Shown here one piece after another: positions 45,941 through 57,202 of a stretch of 64,000 nt of DNA. The notes beneath the pieces were generated by a model. The model saw nothing but the letters and a program-made list of their open reading frames with translations. It was not told the DNA's origin and made no database searches. How positions within the stretch are numbered: position 1 is the stretch's first letter; each line of letters begins with the position of its first letter. Source of the stretch: Balanoglossus misakiensis (Eukaryota; Hemichordata); NCBI GenBank assembly GCA_040954595.2, contig CM082582.2, positions 10,912,001 to 10,976,000 on the forward strand. Reading direction: 5' to 3'. The translations under genes were made by a program, and so were the position numbers.

Positions 45941-48900
45941 ATGGCATCGTTGTGGAGACAGACTTTCAGGCTACAATGGCCAAGAATTCTAGCTTACAGC
46001 AGTAAGTGCAGATGTTGTTGACATCCATTGACCGTTATAAACGCGTGATTTGTGTACACTGTATTCATGCATCAATTTCACGTCACAGTTTTGTTTACAA
46101 TGGCGCCCCCCCCCCTCAGCTCCCTGCATGCATTGTGTCACCATAAAAACAGTGGACACGCAGTGATAATGATGGTTTGCAACAAGTTTAATCGCCGTGT
46201 TCGACTAAAGAAGATGATCTCCATTATCTTTACTTTACTAATCTGATTTTCAATGTAGCCTAGCCCCCCCCCCCCCTTTCCCAGAGACAGGTGTGTAGTA
46301 GAAATGGACAGTGGTGTGCATTGCTATTCAAAGTGCATCGTGTAGAGAAGACCCCCGAGAATGACTGCACTTATAAATAATGAATAATAATTATGAGTTC
46401 TTACATAGCATGCGTATCCAAGTAAATGTGCCCAAGGTGCTTTATAATGCGTAATTTAATTCCACTCAACTACCTGGGGGATACCTGAGGAGTAAACAAC
46501 AGCTCACTTGTGCAATGCAATTGAGCTAAACATTCATGATATACATACATGTACAACGGTCTCTGTACTATCCAGGTGCCCATAACACTGTACCTTGAAC
46601 CCTTGATCTTATGACCTTGAGTCCACTGCTCTAGCCACTGGGACATACAAATATTGTAATCAGCACAACTTAATAGAAACTTGTTACATTGGAATGTTTA
46701 CACTGTAATGTATTTTTTTCTTCATCTTGTGTTTTTAACTCAGCTGCAGCTGGGCTTCCAGAAATGCCTGCCTGTGATTTCAAACCAGAGCCGTACACAG
46801 TAAGTTATCACTTGTTGTATACATACGTCATTCGAATACAGTCAAATGTATATAAATCAAGCAAAAAATCCCATGATGGATACTGGACTATGTAATTGTA
46901 AGTGTATCAGCTGTTACCGGAAAACGGCTATTATTAGATTTTAGGACATGATTTATTGACTTCACTGGAAGCTAAGAGGAGCTTGTTTTAATGGCAATGA
47001 CATGTATATAGCAATATCCATACATTAAATTGTCTGGGAACTTGAAGTTGCATAAATTGATCAACTCAGGTTTTCATGGTCTGGTTGTAATTTGCAGCTG
47101 TTGTGGTTGCACTGTAATGCTGGAAAGATCATAGATTTTGGTGCTAACCCCTGCAGCCCCAACATGAGCATTGTTTAGATTCTGGGTCAGTCAGACAAAG
47201 TACGGGATAAACATTGCTGGTCTTGTCATAAATCTCTGGTACCATTTAAAACTCATAGGGCAGGAGTGGGGGAGTGCTAAACGGACAAATGATTTACCGG
47301 AAGTATGAGAAAAACGAAAGTCATTTCTCACATGAATAATGTCTAAGGTTAGCAAGTCCCCCTGGTGAATTATTGAAGCCCGTAGCCATTCAATTAAAGC
47401 CATTTGTAATGGTGTATTTTCTTTCCACCAGGGACTGAGCTTTGAAGATGCCAAGAATATTAGAAAAGGAAAGCTCCATCCAAGCCTGTTGACTTACTAC
47501 AGAGAACCTGTCTATGCAACCCAGGGTCACATGCAGTGGCTGTTTGATGATACAGGCAGGCGTTATCTCGACCTGTTTGCTGGAATTGTCACCGTCAGTG
47601 TGGGACACTGCCATCCGTAAGTGTCAACGCTCTGCCTGTGATCTCTGTAGTACACTGCACTCTACACATAGTGATTGATTACCTTTTTTATTTCTTCAGA
47701 AAAGTACATGCTGCACTGGATGCACAACTGAAGAAACTATGGCACACAACTAACATCTATATGCATCCCAAAATTCATGAATATGCAGATCGCCTCACCG
47801 AAAAACTGCCTGGAGATCTCAAGGTAATACATGTACCTGTGTTGGAAAACTTCAGTACATCTCTCCTTTATACAAGGACGACTGTAAAACTGAATTATGC
47901 AAAATTATTGTTTTAAAAATTTTCCCCACTCTATTTATCTACAGGTTGTGTATTTTGTCAACAGTGGGTCTGAAGCAAACGACTTGGCAATGCTTATGGC
48001 CAGATTGCATACAGGCTGTTTTGACATTGTTTCTCTGAGGTAAGTATGACTTTTTCTCATCAAGTATATGTCATTTTGAAAGTCTGAAAATGTATAACTT
48101 ATAGAAAACATGTTTTGGTGGAGGGATGCTGTGATAATGAACTGTGCTGTATGTGACTTCTGAAAGTCCCTAATTTCTGATACCTCAGCACTCGAACATT
48201 CATCTGTGCTTCTCTACGATACAGGAATGCATACCACGGCATGAGTCCCTACACCTTTGGTCTGACTGCCCTGGGAAACTGGCACTTCAACGTCGCCACC
48301 GGCTTTGGCATTCACAACACCATGAATCCGGATGTTTTCCGTGGCCCTTGGGGTGGTTCCCACTGTCGGGATTCGCCAGTGCAGGTGAGACTGGGAAACT
48401 GCCAATCAAGGAATGTGTTTGCCTGGATTTTTTTGGCACAATATTTAGAAGCAGTGTATAATTAATGATATCTGAATTGTGTCTCTGACAGACTATTAGG
48501 AAGTGTGATTGTGCAGCTGGTCAGTGCGTTGCAAGTGACAACTACATTGAGCAACTGAAAGATGTACTGCGACATACTTGCGGCAAAAAAGTGGCTGGAT
48601 TCTTTGCTGAACCAATACAGGTAAGTCAGTTTCGGTGTGGATGTCTTTGCGTTCTGTACTGTCCTGCAGTGTACTGTACTGTACTGCAACATATTGTGCT
48701 GTGTTGTATGACACTGCATTGTCTTGATGTTTTCTACAGGGTGTGGGAGGCGCAGTGCAGTACCCAAAGGGTTTCTTGAAAGGTGCTTACGAAGCAGTGC
48801 GAGAGAAAGGTGGCGTGTGCATTGCAGATGAGGTTCAGACTGGCTTCGGTAGATTGGGGTCCCATTACTGGGGATTTGAGACCCACGGTGTCGTGCCGGA

Positions 48901-50263
48901 CATCGGTAAGTCATTTTGCTGTGAAGCAGTGTGCGTACATCACACAATACATCGTAGGTACTGCACATTCGTTCAAATGTAGATCAAAATGCTGTGATAT
49001 TTGGGAAGCCCTGCCGTCAGAAAAATAAGTTACATAGAGGCTGTTTTAGTGATGTGGCCATTTTGAATGTCTCATTGTTAATAGAATCCTTTCTTTCACA
49101 GTGAGTATGGCTAAGGGTATGGGCAATGGATTCCCCATGGCTGCTGTTGTAACAACCCCAGGTATGTACCTGCCATCTCATTTTCTACCAAGAGAGTAAT
49201 AGTGCAGTTTATATATGAGTAAACTGGACTGGGCCGTAGCTAGTGTAAAGCTGTATTCATATGTCAGACACTGAAATCTTTTCTCTTTCCTCCATCAGAA
49301 ATTGCCCAAAGCATGTCTGGTGTTTTGCATTTCAACACATTTGGTGGTAACCCCATGTCCAGCGCTGTAGGCACAGCTGTCCTTGAGGTAAGATGTCCCC
49401 TGATTCCCTATGTTCAACTTCACAAATGTTTGTTGTATTTTTTCCAACCTTTGCACATCTAATGCAAGATTTTGGCTACAATTTATTAATGGGCTTCTGG
49501 CTTCTGCCTTCCCTAGGTTCTTGAGGAGGAGCAGTTGCAAGCCAACTGCAAGAACGTGGGCACATACTTTCTGGAAGAGCTGGCCAAGATCCGAGATGAA
49601 TTCCAAATAGTTGGCGATGTCCGCGGGAAAGGTCTTATGATTGGCGTGGAGCTGGTCACTGACAAAGTAAGTATTATGGGATAGTTTGGGTATGGTGGCA
49701 TGTTTCATATGTTGAGGGAGCTGTTTAGTTTATTTTTCGCCAGAAACAAGTGTGTTCCTACCCTCAAGACTACCAACTTTGATCAGGATTCTTGTTTTTC
49801 CATCGTGTTGTAGGAAAGTCGCAACCCCCTCCCTGCTGATCAAGTGGGTGATGTCTGGGAAGACATGAAGGATATGGGGGTGTTAGTCGGAAAAGGTGGA
49901 CTGTATGGAACGGTGAGTGTTTTTATAGCGGTGATATTTTCTATGAGCATTTTAGGAGAGAAAGCACAATTTTCTTCAGACATTTTCGCATGAGGAAAGA
50001 GTGTTTTAAATTTCAGGTCTGTTGGTGTGTAATTAGAGAGAATGTGAGAACTGTTTTGATAAATGACAATATGAGGACACATACATGTAATGTACAAGAT
50101 TTTTCCTAAATTATGCAGATAGGTTTAAGTGTTTCTGTCGTATTTGTGTATGCAGGCGCTTCGTATCAAACCACCAATGTGCATCACGAGAGAGGACGTT
50201 GATTTTGGTGTGGCCATCATGCGCAGGGCCCTGCAGAACCACAAGGAAAAGTACGGTTTATAG
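45941..50263 (+). CDS. AGXT2: Alanine-glyoxylate aminotransferase 2, mitochondrial
   Basis: A PLP-dependent class-III aminotransferase of the mitochondrial matrix that transfers amino groups among alanine, glyoxylate, beta-aminoisobutyrate and dimethylarginines. Thirteen exons join in frame to 493 aa (human 514): 45941-46001, 46744-46799, 47432-47616, 47700-47823, 47945-48039, 48225-48384, 48492-48620, 48740-48905, 49102-49161, 49299-49387, 49517-49666, 49814-49912 and 50156-50263. The N-terminus [20 protein letters not shown] is Arg-rich and lacks acids, a typical matrix-targeting peptide. Cofactor residues are intact: SGSEAND (149-155), [24 protein letters not shown] (Asp300) and [12 protein letters not shown] (Lys330, Schiff base), plus [17 protein letters not shown] and the C-terminal RIKPPMCIT. 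Intron 1 contains a SINE. Confidence 0.97.
46370..46645 (-). mobile_element. tRNA-derived SINE in AGXT2 intron 1
   Basis: Read on the minus strand, the head has a tRNA-like box A (tggctagagcagtgg) and, about 35 nt later, a box B-like ggttcaaggt, the internal Pol III promoter of tRNA-derived SINEs. About 200 bp of unrelated body follow and the element ends in an ATT-rich tail (attattattcattattt) near 46375. Antisense to AGXT2. Exact borders are uncertain and I saw no second copy in the window. Confidence 0.55.
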
Positions 50264-53200
50264 AAGCAGATTCACCAAGCAAGAGAAATTCTGAAAGTCC
50301 AGTCCGGAAGCATTGCATTGTTTAAGAGGGCTCATGTTGAACTAAGCTTGTCTTAGTTTTGTACCATTGTGATAAGCATTGCTCAGCGACAAAATTCACC
50401 TCTCATGAAAAGAGCTTAGCGGTGTAAACCAACAATTCTTATTATACTTACTGCAGGCATCCAAATTGGGTTATCAAAACAAACAACAAAAGACCAATAA
50501 TCTGAATCAAATCTGTCCAAAGAAAATGGTGCAAAATCATTATTGTTTTTCTGTTACCAGTACTTACACCAAAACAATATCTTTTGGCATGTACATGATT
50601 GAATGTGCTATGTATGTGCCCTTCAAAATACTGCCTTGGAAGTTGTGGACACAGAAGAAGATTTATAGTTTGAAAAGTCAGTTTTCGAAACCTCCCTCCC
50701 CCTGCAATCCCCCCCCCCCAATCCCACCAACCCCATTTCGATATCCTGCTTGAAACAAACACTTACACACCTCACACCTAGAGAATTACAAATCACCCCA
50801 TAACCCTACACCACTGTCACATAATGATTGCTTGTTTTGTGTGGAAAGTCCAGATACTATTTTTTTTCTCAAAGTGCCTTCCTCCAGAAACCGAATCGCT
50901 ATGGTGTGTGAAGGAAGATACAATAATTTGACATGTAGTGATTTATTTGTGAAGATTTAGATATAATAGACTCGTATTATGTTTGCTGTGGGAGAGGGAC
51001 AAGGTATGGCCAAATTGCTTATCCATGGTAGACAGGGTATTTTGATTATCATTACTTTCAAGGCTATTTTTTTTCGAGTCATTTTTCTACGCGTTCATGG
51101 CTACTCCTACAGAATAGGTGGAACTTTTACTTGTGTAAATCTTGCCTGTTAATCTTTTTTTTTAATTTGATTAATGGTTTTGTGTGTGAGGCTTATAAAT
51201 CTGCCGCACTCGGGTTTAATTCAAAACTGAACTCTAACTGACATTGCAATTCAGATAGGTGGGTTTCGAATTTTAGGGTTAGGGATGAACGAATATACCT
51301 GAATCCAACCTGTTGTGTCCAACAGAGGGCGCTCTTTCATTTCCCATTGATCCACTTTTAAAATTTCGACTAAATAAGTATAGACTAGATTTAATGTAGA
51401 GTATTGTGTATATATAACTATAGAAGGATAATATATAGAGCTATTCTAACAAACTAATTATTATAGTAGTAGTCATGCATGGTAAGTATTTGAATACCTT
51501 GAAAGCAAATAAGGGCCTGTATAATTTTAATAAAATGATGGATAACCAGATGAGCGTCTGAATTTTGCTTTGTCTTATAATGTGTGTGTTCACAATGTGA
51601 ACCCTCACTGCTTGAAATCGCCTCAATCCGATTAGAAGGTAGAAAAAAAAACATTTTCAGACTTATCAGCGAAAATGAATATTTAATGTAGACTTCATGA
51701 AAAGGCATGGATGCGTCTTTTTGTTCTTTCTGATATGACTAACGTCATACGCATCAGATTACCCTGTTTCAAAAGAAACCGAGAGTCAAGTTCACGAATC
51801 ACCAGAGAACGCAGTGACGTCCAATGCCTCCCTCCCTTGGATCTGTCGTCATGGGAGCAGTGCGCACGCACCCACAAAACCCACAAACCAGGGACAGGCC
51901 AATATAGATATGAGATATGGCAGAGGTCGCTCTCACACATACGCGTTGACGCAGAGTCCCTCTCTGGGGATGTAATTATGGCAACGCCCTCGTCCGAAGG
52001 GAGGGAGTGTTGACAACGTATGATCTGCGGTACAAGACGTCACAAGGGATCCTTTTTTTGTACTAATAATGAGATTAACAAAATTTCAGCATTGTTTGCT
52101 GCAGCTCAGAGGCCTTGATAGCTTTCACTTTTGTTAATGGTTTCAATGGTTTCGTATTTGGTAACACTTTTTTTAGTCGGCAAACTTCCGCTACGATCAT
52201 CTGTGACGTTAGATATCATAGCGAGTTTGAACCAGATGGTGAATTTCCAAGTTCAATTTGCTGCGATTTCAAGTGAAATGTTCAGTATTCTGTGTGTATT
52301 CGCTCCACATTGTCGTTCAGTCTGACGTATGAAGGCCAAAACTCGTGGCTGAGCACTGACAACGGCCAAATGTCACAGTGAAAGCCAGACATCGAGTTGA
52401 AAGACTGTCTCAAGTGTGGAACATCTGGCCGGCATGAGTTTTGCAAACGTGATTAGCCACCGTTCGGCACAATTCGGTTTCTCGGTGAAAAAATGTGCGC
52501 TTTTGTGAACACCCGTCAATCATATTGGCGCGTGTATTATACATTGCGATGAGCAAATGATCTGTGCAGAGAAGAGCAGGCAATTTCCTACTAATCGGTC
52601 GATGGATAGATTCTAGAGGCATATTACAGAGATTGTCATAAAATAGTACTTCTGAACAAATCTACGTCTAAAATTGGAAATTTCACATGGCAAATAGAAA
52701 TGATTGCATCCGTCAAAAAGCGGGAAATTGGTTATAAGTTGAAGTAGGGAACACAAGTATGCAAGATTATGGTTTTTAAATCCAGGATTGTGTATGAAAT
52801 ATGCAAATTAGGCTAACGACATGCACACAGTGGACTCACTCTTTCGTGTTAACACTTCGTTCAAAATACTCGGGTATCAGTAATTTTCCTCCGGGGAAAG
52901 TGTAGAGATCATTGGACATTTTCTCAAGACTTATTTACTGTCGAAAACCCACTTGAGGGTAGACTAGCCGACATTGTAGGGTGCCCGCGTAATATTTTCG
53001 GGGCCCAGAAATAAAATCGCTGGGCACTCCAGGTGGCGTTGACAGAATGCGCGGGTGTTCAACGTGATAATGTATAGTGCGTCCAAGTGACATGGCAGGG
53101 GACCTCGCCTTGCTACCTATCTACCTCTGTTTGGTGAATCTTCTTCATGTACACCGACGGCCAATTCTTGTTGGTTTTCCATGACGCAGTTGAAATAGTC

Positions 53201-54749
53201 CAACTTAATTATCGGATTTATGTGGCAGGAAATTGGTTTACTATATCAAATTTCGACGGACAACTCAAGACGGCAATTTCACACACACAATAGGCGAAAG
53301 CAAGGTGGATTTAATCAGTGCGCGTACACGATTCGTCCGGGCCTCGTGCAGCTGCAAGCGTTCATTTTGCGTTTGCTTCAATCTGTGTGTTTTAGCTTTC
53401 CGGGGAGGGGTGATCGACGGGGTCTCGTTGCCTTGACTTCGTTAACAGAACAGGCGTGTTTTGAACATTTGTCAAAATGCTAGTGTTTCTCTAATGTGTT
53501 GATGACGTTCGCAAAACCTCCAATTCTCGCCCCACCGCATACCCAAATACTACACGTTTTTGTCGCGTTACACTTAGGCTATTCGCTGCGATCTTGTTCA
53601 AATTTGAATAATATGTGAACCATCTGGGATACCGTCATGTCCAAACACAATTTATGATGCAGTGATGATGTCAACGCAAACAAAGGCTCGAATAATTCCC
53701 ATTTGTTTCGCCAGGTTTACTTCGCGGGAACTTCAGGTGGTTGGTCCACCACCTATAAGCCCTTAGCCTTTCATCGTGTGTGCCTTTGCCCGAACTGTCC
53801 GACATCAATTACATTTGCGCCTGTAAGCCATCTAGCATATTATCTTTTATGTACAGTTTCGAGTAATGCATTACAAATTATTCATGTCCGTTGTTAAGTC
53901 TTTGCATGCCAATCTTGAGTATAAATGGATGATTGATTTTTGCTTGAGGTAATGGACCGCACGTGCGCACATACGTAGGATAAGCGAGACTCTAAAAACC
54001 TACAAATTATAACGTGGTTGTTACTAGTGCTGGTTCAATGCACGATTGTTGCTACTCAAATTAGGCATATGTGTCTCAGATTATTAAATCTTCTCTTTCT
54101 CCTCGCCGACTTTGTAAGCCCATTATTTTTGGCTTGAGTCTTAGGAATTTACAGCTTTCACAATTTTCAAATCAAGACGTACGTAAAGGCAGGGTGGTTG
54201 TGAAAAAAATTGAAATGACCCGGGAATTTCTTAGCTCTATACTTTCGTTCATGATTCGTAAGAAAAATGTCAGTTGGGGACCGATTGTTGAACGTGAGTG
54301 GGCGGTTGTTGGTTATCACCGACATGTTTGGTAACGAAGTCTTCGTGTGCCGGAGCACGCAAACTGCTGGGTCCACGATACTTCGAGCCACGATATTGTC
54401 CCTCGCAGAATCAGTCGCCTTTACTGAGAGACTCTACCACTCTTTAAATCTTGAATTCAGAGAGCCGAGGTTTAAGCGTAAATAAAATTCGAAACTTCAC
54501 CCGAAGCATACTGCGACTTGCACAGAATTCACAGGCGTCACGAAACCACCCAGTGTTGTGTTACGATTCGCCTAATCCCAGTTCCGTCGTCGGTGACGTC
54601 ACGGCTGGCGTCACGTGACAACCCTGTCAGAAAATTAAAATTCTGAAGCCATATGGGCGCACTCAAAGAGTGTTTCGGTTTGCGCTTAAGAAAGTAACGA
54701 AGGGACGTGATAGCATCATTTCGACGCACTCGACGCTGGGAGAGGAAAC
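50264..54749. other. AGXT2 3' UTR and intergenic region
   Basis: Up to about 51550 this may be AGXT2 3' UTR (AATAAA at 51529-51534). Beyond that I see no exon with matching splice sites and no family resemblance in any short frame. Base composition changes near 51.7 kb from AT-rich to more balanced unique sequence with scattered CpG, consistent with a regulatory region upstream of the next gene. Confidence 0.4.
54594..54619. promoter_or_regulatory. CRE and E-box cluster upstream of signal-peptide exon
   Basis: A full palindromic CRE (TGACGTCA, 54594-54601) is followed nine bases later by the 10-bp palindrome GTCACGTGAC (54610-54619), an E-box for bHLH-ZIP factors of the USF/MITF type. They lie 130-155 bp upstream of the ATG at 54750, where a proximal promoter or 5' UTR would be expected. 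Confidence 0.55.
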
Positions 54750-54789
54750 ATGCTTCTATCTGTTAAGTACTTTGTAGTTCTCCTAACAG
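54750..54789 (+). CDS. Candidate first coding exon with signal peptide (partial gene)
   Basis: The ATG opens 13 codons, MLLSVKYFVVLLT, plus one base, then a strong donor (ctaacag|gtaagt) in phase 1. The hydrophobic core after an N-terminal Lys is what a signal peptide looks like, and phase-1 introns right after the signal peptide are usual in secreted and cell-surface proteins built of phase-1 domains. The context around the ATG (gaaacATGc) has A at -3. No second exon could be identified in the remaining 9.2 kb, so the gene would have a long first intron and continue past the right edge. It remains a prediction. Confidence 0.5.
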
Positions 54790-57184
54790 GTAAGTCCAAA
54801 GCATGATGTATTATCCTTATTTTGGGGGCATTTCATCGCAGTAGCAGCAACTTTGGAATCGTGATATATGTTTTTACCCTTTAAAAACTCTCTTCGCTGA
54901 AACAAGTCTTTGAGAGATTTACGAGAAAAAGAGGAGCGACGGCCAACAGGATTGATGTATTGTAACCGCCGCGTTTTGCAACTTTGTACCAGTTGACTTA
55001 ACACGATAGTCATACCTATCCTTTCTGATCTTGGACTCAAAAACTACCAACTTCGAAGAAAGGTGTTATATCACCTCTTTTACCGATTATTCTTCTCCCC
55101 AAGCAGAAACAAAAACGAAAATCTCTGGTATGCCTTTCCGTTTTTGATACAACCAAATCCGAGACATGTATAGATAAATAAATGCCAGTGTAGATAAATA
55201 ATAAATTCCAATTCCAAATGGCAAGTTTATGACGCCTGTGCATAGCGACGATATATTTTAATGAAGACGTTCGTAATTCGATTCGTAATGAAATGGCTTG
55301 ATTGGGCTTGCATACATCTGAGTGATTGATCCGTATCGAATGTTTGCATCGGACCAACCACCGGCGTCGAAGACACGCCGATCCTTGTTCACGCATAATC
55401 ATCTTCGGATTTTGCACAGGAAACTACCTATACAATCTCCCGTCAAAGTGGAGTGACCGTTTTACAATGGAAAGCGTTCGTTTCACGTATTAGCTTGGGA
55501 TAAGTGGTGCGTGAGCGCGTGGTGTGAAGCACAGAATGGAGTTCCCGGTGATAAAATCACACCTATACAAATTGAAAGCGTCTTCACTTCCAATCGCTTG
55601 GAAATTAACTCGATACTAATCAAGTACCCAGCCGCGAACTGCCCTAGTTAAGAGCAAAGCACTGCGATCTCTCTGTATTAGGCGCGGCTCACTTATTTTT
55701 AAGGGGGGAATTACGCGTAAACTTATGGAGGTTCTGCCATTGTGAACATCCTCAAGAGGTAGACGTTGAACAGACTAGAATGAATTCAAAGCTAAATGGC
55801 ACTACTGATTTACTCCATAGTAAGATGACAAGATGTTATTCTGGTTGGGAATTCTTTCACTGGTGAGCAACGCAACAGCCTTCACTTTCACTTTCAGAGA
55901 GACATTCTACGCATAATTCATAATGCGACAAAGTAAAATATTTTATTTTTCAAAGCATGTCACACTTTCACTATCAGAGCACATATGACCATGTGAGATG
56001 TACGGTCATCTATGCAAAGGGAGTCACATTTACCATGGAATGCGAAGAATTAGCCAATCGCAATTTTTTTTTGCATATCTGTTGACGTCACTGGCCGCTG
56101 GCATGAAAAACCTGCGTCGGTTCGATTTGCAAGGCCCTGCATTATTTTTCATTCAAAGAAAATCTAACAAAAAGGTTAAAATTTCATTGTTTTTTATTCG
56201 CCTTGGCAACGGTCGCCCAGCAACATGAATCCTTAGGTACATCCTTAAATAGACAAATCAGTGTTTTTCTGCACCCAATGGGACTAATTTCGACAATCAG
56301 CGCCTGACTGAACACGTCATCCTCTGGGAAGATACGGTTTAGTATCCATAGCAACATGCAAATAAGCGAAAGCAGTTGAAGCAGAGAAGAAGCGCATTTC
56401 CCCGGTTTTAGGCTTTTTTTTTGAAATATCGATTTGTTGGTTTTACTTTCCTACTCGAGTTGAAACGATTAATTTCCCATTGACTTCATAATCCAGCATG
56501 CGGGATGTCAAGAAGGATATTTAGGCGTTGACAGATTTATCCAAAGTGAGCTTTGTAGCCATACAGCGCACATTGACAGCTATTATGTTGAGTTACCTTT
56601 TTCGCTGTGGAGATCGCTTGTCGCAGAAAATACAATACACAGTTTTCTCTAAGCTTCACGTTTACTTTTGATCCTCCGTACATGTACTAAACTTGTTATA
56701 TACGTGCAACAACCATCCGACAGAACACATCGACTTCTGCAAGAGAATATCTCTTGTCGTAAAAATGGATTAAGACTTGGTCAATTTGACATTTCGAGAG
56801 GATTGTCCACGAAGCCTATACATTAAAGATTATAAGCATAAGAACATCTGTCTTCTTTTTCTGCCTCTTCTCATACGAAGATATCCAGCCTTGAATAAGT
56901 CCTTTCAGTGCTGTTCTATCCGCACATTTCCATCCGCGTGTTCAGCGACAGCTGCTTGGCATTTCACACATCGTCTGGCAGAGGACTGCATTGACTTGTT
57001 TGACCTCCCGCGACATCTGTGATTTGTTATCACCTGGGCGCGCATGTCCTGTCAAGTGGAATTCACGCAGCCCAACTAAATTGATATCTCATGCAGACTT
57101 TATATTGCAGTGAGCATATGGTGTTTTCCAGTACTCATCCGTTAAAATTATCGCCTTTTGCGCTGCGCAAATGTGAGACATGCT

Positions 57185-57202
57185 GGGGGGGGGGGGGGGG
57201 GG
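57185..57202. repeat. (G)18 homopolymer
   Basis: Eighteen consecutive G residues followed by taagtgcc. Such tracts can form G-quadruplex structures and are prone to sequencing error in length. Confidence 0.9.
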
